Assembly: GCA_050251715.1 (NCBI GenBank)
Contig: JBFWMG010000033.1
Span: 1-40,583, forward strand
Length of the DNA: 40,583 bases
Source of the DNA: JBFWMG01 sp050251715
GTDB lineage: Bacteria; Desulfobacterota; Desulfovibrionia; Desulfovibrionales; Desulfovibrionaceae
Direction: 5' to 3'
Under the pieces are notes generated by a model that made no database searches, was not told the origin of the DNA, and was given only the letters and a program-made list of their open reading frames with translations. The position numbers and the translations under genes were made by a program. This document shows positions 23,524 through 31,564 of this stretch, piece by piece; the first letter of the stretch is position 1, and each line of letters starts with the position of its first letter.

Positions 23524-25644
23524 TTACGCGGCGTCGCCGTTGCCCATGAGCGAGCCGATGAGCGTTTTCAGCTCCGAGGACAAGACCGCCAACTCCAGAA
23601 TGGCCTGGGTGGACTGCCGCATGCCGTCGTTCGTTTCGGCGATGACCTGCGAAACCTCGCCAACGGCGCGCACGATCTGTTCGGACGTGGCGGACTGTTG
23701 TTCCGCGGCGGCGGCGATGCCTTCGATCTGCTGGGCGTTGGTTTCCACCAGGGCCACGATTTGCTGCAAGGCGCTGCCGGATTCGTTGGCCAGGTCCGTG
23801 GCTTTGTTGACGTTCACGGAAGCGGCGTCCATGCCTTTGATGTTTTTCCGCGCCGCATCCTGGATGGCGAGGATGTTTTTTCCCACTTCCTGGGTGGCGC
23901 CCATGGTTTTTTCGGCCAGTTTGCGCACTTCGTCGGCCACCACGGCAAAGCCTCGCCCGGCCTCGCCCGCGCGGGCCGCCTCGATGGCCGCGTTGAGGGC
24001 CAGCAGGTTGGTCTGGTCCGCTATGTCGTTGATGACCTCCATGACGTGGCTGATGGACTGTGCCTGCACCCCCATGGCTTCCATGTCTTTTTGCAGGATG
24101 ACCGCCGACGTGCTGACCTCGGTGATGGCGTTCACCGCATCGGACACGATGCGCGCGCCTTCCTCCGCCGTTTCCCTGGCTTGCGAGGCGGTTGCCGAGG
24201 CGCTGGATGCGCTGCGCGCCACCTCCATGACCGTGGCGTTCATCTGCTCCATGGCCGTGGCGGTTTCGGTCATGCGGTCGCGCTGCACGTTGGAGCCGCT
24301 GGTGACCTGCTCCACCTGGGCGGACAGCTCTTCCGCGGCGGAAGACACCCGCAGGGAGATGGCGTCCGCCTCGTGGGCCACGCGTTCCATCTTGCGCTTG
24401 GCCAGTACGATCTGGGTCTGGTCGGAGACGATTTCAAAGGCGCCGGCCACACCGCCCTTGGCGTCACGGATGGGCACGGCCGAGTAGGATATTTCGAGAT
24501 CCAGGCCGGCGGGGTGGGCGTCCGTCTCGGACTGCTCGGTCGTGAGCGACTGCATGGCCTTGGCGCAGGCGCATTTTTTCGTGCGGCAATCCGAGGTCTT
24601 GAACAGGGCGTGGCATTTGCCCTGGTATGACGGGCCGACGTTGGCCACGGCCTGGCCGGGGCTGTTGAGGTAGAGCACGTTGTAGTCCGCATCGATGGCC
24701 ATGACAGGCGTGGGCACATTGTCGATGTAGGTCATGAAGGAATCGGCAAGGGTGTTGGCGCCCGTGATGATGGCGGCATACCCGCCGACCAGTCCGGTCT
24801 CGTTGCCCCGCGTGTTCAGCTTGCCGATGCGCACCTCGTCCACCACGCGGGAAAACTCGTCGCGCACGTTGGCAAGGCTTGCCGGAATGGCGCGCATGGC
24901 GTCCACCAGCCTGCCTATCTCGTCCTTCCGCGTGATGGCGGACGCGGCGTTGAAGTCGCCCTTGGCAATGGCCGAGGCAAACGATACCGCCCTGCGCAGG
25001 GCGCTGGCAATGTCCAGGCTGATGAGCAGGGCGATGCACAGCCCCAGCAGGGCGCCGCCCGCAGCCGCCAGCAGACCGGCGGAACGGATGGCGGCCCGTT
25101 GATCCCCTGCGGCCCGCTTGGCCGCCACGGCCTCTTCGTGCAGACTGCCAGCCAGCGTGTCCAGATGGGTTTTGACCTGCTCCTTGTGGCGTGACAGGCT
25201 CGAGGAAAGGGTATTGAACCGTGCCTGATCCATGGAGGCTTCCCTGGTTGCGGGCAGCACCATGTCCTGCACGAAGGAGAGCAAGGCGCCATAGGCGGAG
25301 GCAATCGCCCTGGCGCGCTCTTTTTCTTCCGGCGTATCGGCCATGGCCGTTATGCGCGCCACATCCTCGCGGGTACCTGTTTGCGCTGCTTGCAACCGGT
25401 CTTGCAGGGCGCTGGCGTCCTGTGATGCCATTGCCAGAACCACGCCGCTGGCAACGGCCTCTAGGCGGGTTCCGATTGCAGCGAGGCTTGAGATGTCTTC
25501 GGTTCTGGACATCTCTTCTTTTTGCAGGGTGGCCAGGTGGTCCAGCGAACGGCTTTGGTAAAGCGCTAACGCGAGGATGACCAGAACGAGCAGGGCGAAT
25601 CCGCCCCCGAGCTTGTACGCGATTGGAATATTTTTAAAATGCAT
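23524..25644 (-). CDS. Methyl-accepting chemotaxis protein with Cys-rich PAS domain
   Basis: The 706-residue transducer has a first membrane helix at about 12-29, a helical periplasmic sensor of about 150 residues, a second helix near 190-215 and a HAMP domain. It then has a cytoplasmic PAS domain (YIDNVPTPVMAIDADYNVLY...) and the signalling hairpin with IADQTNLLALNAAIEAARAG and GRGFAVVADEVRKLAEKT. The PAS domain contains CHALFKTSDCRTKKCAC, four clustered Cys that could bind a metal or act as a redox switch. The start at ATG 25644 follows GGAGGG; the frame stays open further upstream without another convincing start. It stands alone, with no che genes nearby. Confidence 0.92.
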   Translation of the reverse strand: MHFKNIPIAYKLGGGFALLVLVILALALYQSRSLDHLATLQKEEMSRTEDISSLAAIGTRLEAVASGVVLAMASQDASALQDRLQAAQTGTREDVARITAMADTPEEKERARAIASAYGALLSFVQDMVLPATREASMDQARFNTLSSSLSRHKEQVKTHLDTLAGSLHEEAVAAKRAAGDQRAAIRSAGLLAAAGGALLGLCIALLISLDIASALRRAVSFASAIAKGDFNAASAITRKDEIGRLVDAMRAIPASLANVRDEFSRVVDEVRIGKLNTRGNETGLVGGYAAIITGANTLADSFMTYIDNVPTPVMAIDADYNVLYLNSPGQAVANVGPSYQGKCHALFKTSDCRTKKCACAKAMQSLTTEQSETDAHPAGLDLEISYSAVPIRDAKGGVAGAFEIVSDQTQIVLAKRKMERVAHEADAISLRVSSAAEELSAQVEQVTSGSNVQRDRMTETATAMEQMNATVMEVARSASSASATASQARETAEEGARIVSDAVNAITEVSTSAVILQKDMEAMGVQAQSISHVMEVINDIADQTNLLALNAAIEAARAGEAGRGFAVVADEVRKLAEKTMGATQEVGKNILAIQDAARKNIKGMDAASVNVNKATDLANESGSALQQIVALVETNAQQIEGIAAAAEQQSATSEQIVRAVGEVSQVIAETNDGMRQSTQAILELAVLSSELKTLIGSLMGNGDAA

Positions 25645-26195
25645 GGGTCCCTCCATGTGACAAGATATGCATTGTTTAATAATCGCCGCGTTGAAACAAA
25701 ATGGCGAAGTTCCTTCAAAGAGGAAAAGCGGTTTTCCAAGCCAGAACGTCATTCATTACCCGGCGCACTATGGCGGCTGCGTTGCGCAAGGGTGCCAATT
25801 GCGCATCAACAGGGCACGACACCCCGTCCGTTTTTAGGGGGGAGTCGTCATGCCGCCGCCACGTGGCATGTGGCGGCGTACGATGGTGACAGGAACGTTA
25901 CGGTACGCCGTATTGTAAGGAAACATCCTGTATCCAGTAAAGAAAAAAGTTGCTGCTACATTTCAGAGCCCGGTAAGGAGTGTGGCAAGAATGTACGGTG
26001 GTATGTATTGGTTGCTGTATGGGGCAACTTCCTTGAAACACAATAGTACGATTTACGGCTTTTTTCAACACGATATTGTACGATAGTATTATACTATTCT
26101 GGTATTGTATAAAGAGTGTTTGCGTCAGGCCGTACCCGCCTCTCTATTGCAGGGGATGCTCCCCTGTCCCCCCCTTCCCCTCTTCCTGCCCCCGC
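25645..26195. promoter_or_regulatory. Long divergent intergenic region with AT-rich palindromes
   Basis: No gene is convincing in this stretch between the chemoreceptor and the uronate operon. A hairpin, cgccgccac/gtggcggcg, lies at 25854-25878. From about 25900 the sequence becomes AT-rich and repeats tattgta and tagta words. An exact 7-bp dyad, ATAGTAT-T-ATACTAT, sits at 26083-26097, next to tattgtacgata (26075-26086). These look like operator sites, but the proteins are unknown. Confidence 0.45.
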
Positions 26196-26224
26196 TTGAC
26201 ACACATGACTGTCTGCGCTAATTT
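26196..26224 (+). promoter_or_regulatory. Candidate promoter of the uronate operon
   Basis: TTGACA at 26196-26201 is an exact -35 box. A weak -10 (GCTAAT at 26217, or TAATTT at 26219) follows 15-17 bases later. The predicted transcript start then falls at the edge of the KdgR-like operator, a layout suited to repression. Confidence 0.5.
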
Positions 26225-26233
26225 TTCTTAAAG

Positions 26234-26248
26234 TGAAACGTAGTTTCA
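26234..26248 (+). promoter_or_regulatory. KdgR-like operator
   Basis: TGAAAC-GTA-GTTTCA is a perfect 6-bp dyad with a 3-base centre. It has the core and spacing of the KdgR box known from enterobacterial pectin genes. A further half-site TGAAAC occurs at 26259-26264. It lies about 170 bases before the transporter gene and just downstream of the candidate promoter. An IclR-family regulator gene is in the same operon, so negative control released by KDG or a related sugar acid is likely. Confidence 0.75.
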
Positions 26249-26419
26249 TAATTTGGAATGAAACGGGTTTTGCTGGGGCAGGAGGCAGGTGTGGCAAGGC
26301 GCGTGGCGGATGGAGGCAGTGCGCCGCGCGCAGGGCAGCCGCGAGGCGCGACACGGCATGTGGCATCAGCCGCCAAGGCGGTGGCGCGCGCGGGTCAACC
26401 ATCATGGAGGAGGCTGGGT

Positions 26420-27403
26420 ATGAAGAGAATTCTGGTCGTTCTGACGGCGCTGTGCCTGGTGCTTGGGGCGGCGTCCATGTCGCAGGCGAAGACGGTCCTG
26501 AAAATGGGGCACTACGCCAATGCCGCGCACGCGGGCAATCTCGCGGCCAAGATGTTCGCCGACGGCGTGGCCAAACGCACGCACGGCGAGGTCGAAGTGG
26601 AGATCTATCCCAACAACGAACTGGGCAACCCGCCCGAGGTGCTGGAACAGAACGTGCTTGGCGTCATTGACATGAGCCTGCCCACGCAGGGGCAGCTGGC
26701 CAAGTACTCCAAGAAGTTCGGCTGCGTGATGCTGCCCTTTGCCTATTCGGGCTATGACCAGGCCTACAAGGTGCTGGATGGCCCGTTCATGAAGTGGGCC
26801 GGGGGCGACCTGGAGGCCGCGGGCCTCATCTTCCTGGCCAACTGGGAATGGGGATTCCGCAACCTGACCAACAGCGTGCGGCCCGTCAACACCCCCGCCG
26901 ACGTGAAGGGGCTGAAGGTGCGCACCCCGCCCGAACTGTCCAACCAGTCGGCCATGGAGGCGCTGGGCGCCACGGTGCAGACCATCCAGTTCTCCGAGCT
27001 GCCCATGGCGCTCAAGCAGGGCGTTGTGGACGGCCAGGAAAACCCGGTCAGCGTCATCTATTCCTTCAAGATCTACGAGACCCAGAAGTACCTGGCCATG
27101 ACGGGCCACACCTACAATTCCATGGTGCACGTCATGAGCAAGAAGACCTGGGACAAGCTGACCCCGGAGCAGCGCGTCATCGTGCGCGAGGAAAGCAAGA
27201 AGGCCGGCGACTACATGCGCAAGACCCTGCGCGACGCCGAGTCGGATCAGATCGAGAAGCTGAAGGCGCTGGGCATGGCAGTGACCTATCCTGACGTGGC
27301 CCTGTTCAAGGCCAAGATGGGACCGGCCTACGACCGCATGAAGGCGTCCGTGGGCGCGGAAAACGTGGCGACCTTCCTCAAGATGATTGAGGACACGAAG
27401 TAG
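26420..27403 (+). CDS. TRAP transporter substrate-binding protein (DctP family)
   Basis: The 327-residue secreted protein captures the substrate for the membrane subunits encoded next. It has a signal peptide ending near SQA-KT. The mature protein has the DctP/TeaA layout: LKMGHYANAAHAGNLAAKMFADGV, then GEVEVEIYPNNELG. The substrate-clamping region includes GLKVRTPPELSNQSAMEALGA, and the next block is ELPMALKQGVVDGQENPVSVIYS. The conserved Arg of KVRTP normally binds the carboxylate. Context with kdu/kdg genes points to a uronic acid or 4-deoxy-uronate ligand. ATG 26420 follows ggaggag. Confidence 0.92.
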   Translation: MKRILVVLTALCLVLGAASMSQAKTVLKMGHYANAAHAGNLAAKMFADGVAKRTHGEVEVEIYPNNELGNPPEVLEQNVLGVIDMSLPTQGQLAKYSKKFGCVMLPFAYSGYDQAYKVLDGPFMKWAGGDLEAAGLIFLANWEWGFRNLTNSVRPVNTPADVKGLKVRTPPELSNQSAMEALGATVQTIQFSELPMALKQGVVDGQENPVSVIYSFKIYETQKYLAMTGHTYNSMVHVMSKKTWDKLTPEQRVIVREESKKAGDYMRKTLRDAESDQIEKLKALGMAVTYPDVALFKAKMGPAYDRMKASVGAENVATFLKMIEDTK

Positions 27404-27415
27404 CGAAACCTTGCG

Positions 27416-27448
27416 AGCGCCCGCCGCAGGCAAGGGGCGGCGGGCGCT
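27416..27448 (+). promoter_or_regulatory. Intercistronic hairpin between dctP-type and dctM-type genes
   Basis: A 12-bp perfect GC-rich stem (27416-27427 with 27437-27448) with a 9-base loop lies 13 bases after the binding-protein stop. No T run follows. Such hairpins often protect the upstream message, allowing more binding protein than membrane subunits. Confidence 0.6.
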
Positions 27449-27477
27449 GCCTGGGCGCGAGGAACAAGCGGGCCAGC

Positions 27478-28773
27478 ATGGAAACAGTGCTCATCTTTGC
27501 CGTGCTCATCGGCTTCATCTTTCTGGGCGTGCCCGTGGCCGTGTCCATGGGGCTCACCGCCGTGCTGACCTTTCTGGTCAAGGGCGAGGCGGCCATCCTG
27601 ACCATGGTGGCGCAGCGCATGTACGCCTCCACCACCTCGTTCACCCTGCTGGCCATCCCCTTCTTCATCCTGGCCGGCAACCTGATGAACACCGGCGGCA
27701 TCACCGAGCGCATCTTCCGTTTCGCCAAGGCGCTGGTGGGCCATTTCTGGGGCGGGCTGGGCCAGGTCAACGTCATTGCCAGCATGATCTTTTCCGGCAT
27801 GTCCGGCGCGGCGGTGGCCGATGCGGCGGGCCTGGGCCTCATCGAGATGAAGGCCATGAAGGATGCGGGATACGACTGGAAATTTTCCGCCGCCATCACG
27901 GCGGCGTCGTCCACCATCGGGCCGGTCATCCCGCCCAGCATCCCCTTTGTCATCTACGGCCACCTCACCGAGGTGTCGGTGGGCAGGCTGTTTCTGGCCG
28001 GGGTGGTGCCGGGCGCGCTCATGGGCCTGGCGCTCATGGTGGCGGTGTACGTCATCTCCCGCCACCGCAACTACCCGCGCGAGGCCAGGTGCGCCTGCTG
28101 CGGCGAGATATGGGCCAGCTTCATCGACGCGTTCTTGCCGCTCATGACCCCGGTGCTCATCGTGGGCGGCATCTTGTGCGGCCTGTTCACGCCCACCGAG
28201 GCCTCGGTGGTGGCGTGCCTGTACGCGCTGTTCCTGGGGCTTGTGGTCTACCGCTCCATCAGGATTGCGGACCTGCCCGCCCTGTTCTGGGACACGCTCA
28301 CGCATACCGTGCGCATCATGTTCATCATCGCCTCGGCGGGGTTCTTCGGCTGGCTGCTCATTCTGCACCGCATCCCGGCCCAGGTCATCACCGCGCTCAC
28401 GGCGCTGTCGTCCCAGTACGTGGTGGTCATGCTGCTCATCATTTTCATTCTGCTGCTCCTGGGGTGTTTTTTGGAAGGCATCGCGGTGCTGCTCATCACC
28501 ATCCCCATCTTCATGAAGGTCATCGTCCATTTCGGCATCGACCCGGTGCAGTTCGGGGTGGTCATGATCCTGGCGTCCATGATCGGCCTGCTCACGCCGC
28601 CGGTGGGCATGTGCCTGTACGCCATTTCGAGCATCACCAAGGTCTCCATCGGCGACTTGTCCAAGGAGATGTGGCCGTATCTGCTGGGCATCTTCTGCGT
28701 GCTGCTGGCCGTGGCCTTTGTGCCGGAGGTTTCGCTCTGGCTGCCCGATCTGGTCATGGGGGTGGGGCGATGA
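27478..28773 (+). CDS. TRAP transporter large permease (DctM family)
   Basis: The 431-residue inner-membrane subunit performs sodium-coupled transport. About twelve hydrophobic helices are visible. Family blocks include GFIFLGVPVAVSMGLTAV, LLAIPFFILAGNLMNTGGIT, SGMSGAAVADAAGLGLIEMKAM and ASSTIGPVIPPSIPFVIYG, with LTPPVGMCLYAISSITK near the end. The stop overlaps the start of the small permease gene (ATGA). In most TRAP operons the small subunit precedes the large one; here the order is P-M-Q. Confidence 0.93.
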   Translation: METVLIFAVLIGFIFLGVPVAVSMGLTAVLTFLVKGEAAILTMVAQRMYASTTSFTLLAIPFFILAGNLMNTGGITERIFRFAKALVGHFWGGLGQVNVIASMIFSGMSGAAVADAAGLGLIEMKAMKDAGYDWKFSAAITAASSTIGPVIPPSIPFVIYGHLTEVSVGRLFLAGVVPGALMGLALMVAVYVISRHRNYPREARCACCGEIWASFIDAFLPLMTPVLIVGGILCGLFTPTEASVVACLYALFLGLVVYRSIRIADLPALFWDTLTHTVRIMFIIASAGFFGWLLILHRIPAQVITALTALSSQYVVVMLLIIFILLLLGCFLEGIAVLLITIPIFMKVIVHFGIDPVQFGVVMILASMIGLLTPPVGMCLYAISSITKVSIGDLSKEMWPYLLGIFCVLLAVAFVPEVSLWLPDLVMGVGR

Positions 28774-29297
28774 ACAACGGGACGCGGCACGAGACCTGGG
28801 GCGCGGCCTTTGACCGCGTGCTGGTCACCTGGATGCGCCGGGTGTGCGTGGTGTGCTTCTCGCTGCTGCTGCTCCTTTTGGCGGGCAATGTCTTTGTGCG
28901 CTATGTGCCGGTGGTCGCCTTCTACTGGTTCGACGAGGTGGTGGAATTTTTGTTCGCCTGGATGGTCTTTATCGGCGCGGCGGCGCTGTGGGCGCGTGAC
29001 GAGCATTTCAAGCTGGAATGGTTCCGCGCCAAGTTGGTGGAGCGCAAACATGGCCACCTGGCCGTGGCGGTGCTGGAGTGCGTGTCCCTCGCCTTTTTGA
29101 TCGTGTTCTTCACCCAGGCGCTCCGGCTGACCTGCCTGGCCAAGGACTGGACCCCGGTGTTCAACGCGCCGCGCTATGTGGTGTATGCCTGCATGCCGTT
29201 TTCCGGACTGGTGATGTGCGGCTATTCGGTGCGCGCCATCCTGCGCGAGCTGCGGGCGTGGCGCGCGGCGGGCCGGGAGGACGGCCATGCAGCCTGA
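28770..29297 (+). CDS. TRAP transporter small permease (DctQ family)
   Basis: The 175-residue protein has four hydrophobic helices and FYWFDEVVEFLFAWMVFIGAAALWARDEHFKLEWF, the typical DctQ core with its conserved Glu and Trp. It binds the large permease and is needed for transport. Its start overlaps the end of the large permease gene, and its last 11 bases overlap the sugar kinase gene, tying transport to metabolism by coupled translation. Confidence 0.9.
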   Translation: MNNGTRHETWGAAFDRVLVTWMRRVCVVCFSLLLLLLAGNVFVRYVPVVAFYWFDEVVEFLFAWMVFIGAAALWARDEHFKLEWFRAKLVERKHGHLAVAVLECVSLAFLIVFFTQALRLTCLAKDWTPVFNAPRYVVYACMPFSGLVMCGYSVRAILRELRAWRAAGREDGHAA

Positions 29298-30240
29298 TAT
29301 CGTGGCGCTGGGCGAACCCATGCTGGAGATGAGCGCGGCGAGCGAGGGCGACCTGTCCGAGGCCACGCTGTTCCAGGCCGGGCACGGCGGCGACACCGCC
29401 AATTTCTGCGTGGCCGCCGCCCGGTGCGGCGCCCGCGTGGGCTATGCCACCCGTTTGGGGGACGACGCCTTTGGCAAGAGTTTTGAGCGCCTGTGGCGGG
29501 CCGAGGGCATTGATATGTCCCATGTGGAGCGCGACCCCGACGCGCCCACGGGACTCTATTTCATCGCCCGCAACCACGGCAGGCACGACTTCACCTATTA
29601 CCGGGCCGGATCGGCGGCCAGCCGCATGACCCCCACGTTCCTGCGCGGAAAGTATCTGCGCGGGGCCAAGCTGCTGCACGTGTCGGGCATTTCGCAGGGC
29701 ATTGGGGCGGGGCCGGAGGAGACCGTGGCCGCAGCCGTGGCCATGGCGCGCGGCGCGGGTGTCCTCGTGTCCTACGATCCCAACCTGCGCCTTGCCTTGT
29801 GGCCGCTGGACAGGGCGCGGTCGGTCATCCACGCCACGGTGCCCATGGCGGACATCCTGTTTCCCAGTTTTGACGACGCCCGCGTCCTGACCGGGCTGGA
29901 CACGCCCGAGGCCATTGTCCAGGCGTATCTGGAACTGGGCGCGGGGTTGGTGGTGCTGAAGCTGGGGGCGGACGGCGCGCTGGCCGCGAGCGGCCCGGCC
30001 CACGCGCCTGTGCTGACGCGCATGCCCGCCCCCCTGGTCGAGGCCGTGGACGCCTCGGGCGCGGGCGACGCCTTTTGCGGCGCGTTCGTGGCCGCGCATC
30101 TGCGGGGCGACGGCCTGGCCGCGTGCCTGCGCTACGCCTGCGCCGTGGCCGCGCTGACCACCACGGCGCTGGGCTGCGCCGGGGCCATTCCCACCCGCGC
30201 CGCGCTGGAGGCGTTTTGCGCGGCGCGGGCCGCCGTCTGA
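29287..30240 (+). CDS. kdgK: 2-dehydro-3-deoxygluconokinase
   Basis: The 317-residue PfkB-family kinase should convert 2-keto-3-deoxygluconate to its 6-phosphate with ATP. The N-terminal GEPMLEMSA and GHGGDTANFCVAAARCGARVGYATRLGDD correspond to the sugar-binding and GG-switch regions. The C-terminal DASGAGDAFCGAFVA carries the catalytic Asp and anion-hole Gly. The match to KdgK, and not ribokinase or fructokinase, rests on YYRAGSAASRMTP and on the kdu/eda neighbours. GGGAGGA lies five bases before the ATG, inside the preceding gene. Confidence 0.9.
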   Translation: MQPDIVALGEPMLEMSAASEGDLSEATLFQAGHGGDTANFCVAAARCGARVGYATRLGDDAFGKSFERLWRAEGIDMSHVERDPDAPTGLYFIARNHGRHDFTYYRAGSAASRMTPTFLRGKYLRGAKLLHVSGISQGIGAGPEETVAAAVAMARGAGVLVSYDPNLRLALWPLDRARSVIHATVPMADILFPSFDDARVLTGLDTPEAIVQAYLELGAGLVVLKLGADGALAASGPAHAPVLTRMPAPLVEAVDASGAGDAFCGAFVAAHLRGDGLAACLRYACAVAALTTTALGCAGAIPTRAALEAFCAARAAV

Positions 30241-30339
30241 ACCGTCCGCCCTGCCCCGGCAAGGGCGGGGCGGCTTGACGGAGGGCGCGGCGAGGCGTCC
30301 AATGCGGCACGCGACAACCACAACGCCAAGGAGCGGACC

Positions 30340-31191
30340 ATGGACATAACAATGGACATCAGACACGCCCTGCACCCGGACCACGCCGCCACCCTGGGCA
30401 GCGCGGCCCTGCGCGGGCATTTCCACATCGGCAACCTGTTCGTGGCCGACACGCCCACCCTGGTCTATTCGCATGTGGACCGGCTTATCGTGGGCGGGGT
30501 CATGCCCACCAAGCCCCTGCCGCTCACCGTGGACCCGAAGGTGCTGGGCGCGTCATTCTTTCTGGAGCGGCGCGAACTGGGGGTCATCAACGTGGGCGGC
30601 CCCGGCACGGTGGCCGTGGACGGCTCGGTCTACACCCTGCCGCCGCGCGCCGGACTGTATGTGCGCATGGGGGCCAGGGAGCTGGTGTTCGCGCCCGCTC
30701 TGGACGGCGACCCGGCCAACCCGCCCCGGTTCTATCTGAACAGCGCCCCGGCGCATGCGGCGTACCCCACCACCCTGGTCACGCCGGACGACGCCGCGCC
30801 CGTGCATCTGGGCGACATGGAAAACAGCAACGAGCGCACCATCCGCAAATATTTCCATCCGGACGGGGTGCGCACCTGCCAGTTGGTCATGGGCATGACC
30901 ACCCTTGAACCCGGCTGCGTGTGGAACACCATGCCCACGCACACCCACGAGCGGCGTATGGAGGCGTATTTCTATTTCGACATGCCCGAGGACCGCGTGG
31001 TGTTCCATTTCATGGGCCCGCCGGACGAGACCCGGCACATCGTCATGCGCAACGAGGAGGCGGTGCTGTCGCCCAGCTGGTCCATCCATTCCGGCGCGGG
31101 CACGGGCAGTTACACCTTCATCTGGGGCATGGCGGGCGAGAACCAGACGTTCACCGACATGGACGGCGTGCCCATGGCGGCGTTGCGGTAG
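30340..31191 (+). CDS. kduI: 5-dehydro-4-deoxy-D-glucuronate isomerase
   Basis: The 283-residue cupin enzyme isomerises 5-keto-4-deoxyuronate (DKI) to 2,5-diketo-3-deoxygluconate. The metal site is visible in NTMPTHTHERRMEAYFYF (His-x-His and Glu) and in SPSWSIHSGAGTGSYTFIWGMAGEN (His). The C-terminal FTDMDGVPMAALR fits the family end. AAGGAG precedes the ATG. The last 11 codons lie inside the first unit of a 71-bp tandem repeat; the true stop is the TAG at 31189-31191. A GC-rich hairpin (about 30244-30272) separates it from kdgK. Confidence 0.94.
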   Translation: MDITMDIRHALHPDHAATLGSAALRGHFHIGNLFVADTPTLVYSHVDRLIVGGVMPTKPLPLTVDPKVLGASFFLERRELGVINVGGPGTVAVDGSVYTLPPRAGLYVRMGARELVFAPALDGDPANPPRFYLNSAPAHAAYPTTLVTPDDAAPVHLGDMENSNERTIRKYFHPDGVRTCQLVMGMTTLEPGCVWNTMPTHTHERRMEAYFYFDMPEDRVVFHFMGPPDETRHIVMRNEEAVLSPSWSIHSGAGTGSYTFIWGMAGENQTFTDMDGVPMAALR

Positions 31192-31513
31192 CAAGATTGT
31201 CGCCGTCCATGCCGGGCAGTCCAGCGGGCATGGACGGCGTGCCCATGGCGGCGTTGCGAGAGCAAGATTGTCGCCGTCCATGTCGGGCAGTCCAGCGGGC
31301 ATGGACGGCGTGCCCATGGCGGCGTTGCGAGAGCAAGATTGTCGCCGTCCATGCCGGGCGGTCCAGCGGGCATGGACGGCGTGCCCATGGCGGCGCTGCG
31401 GTAAGGGTGTTGCCGCCGTCCATGGCGGGCAGTCCGGCAGTCATGGACGGCGTGCCCATGGCGGCGCTGCGAGAGCATGGTCGCCGCCAGCCATGGCGGG
31501 TTGTTCCACAAGC
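31159..31513 (+). repeat. Five 71-bp tandem units copying the kduI 3' end, each with a hairpin
   Basis: atggacggcgtgcccatggc recurs at exactly 71-base steps: 31159, 31230, 31301, 31372 and 31443. Units 1-3 are nearly identical (unit 1 has the kduI stop, cggtag, where units 2 and 3 have cgagag), unit 4 is more diverged and unit 5 ends imperfectly. Each junction contains a stem of up to 13 bp, cgccgtccatgcc with ggcatggacggcg, around a 13-base loop, so the kduI-kduD message would carry a row of hairpins. Unit 4 also has a stop, cggtaa, at the same place. The kduD frame stays open through the array back into kduI. The remaining 31514-31564 contains the kduD ribosome site. Confidence 0.92.
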
Positions 31514-31564
31514 AGGGCGGGTGTGCCCAGGGCCGCGCGGCGGCCACGCACCAAGGAGGCTCCA

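Noticed and set aside
19296..23549. Plus-strand frame of about 1417 codons
   Set aside because: It is antisense to the kinase and pepA and rich in His, Gly, Gln and Arg, typical of a shadow frame.
31159..31513. CRISPR array
   Set aside because: The whole 71-base unit repeats with no unique spacers, the units overlap the coding end of kduI, and no cas genes are present.
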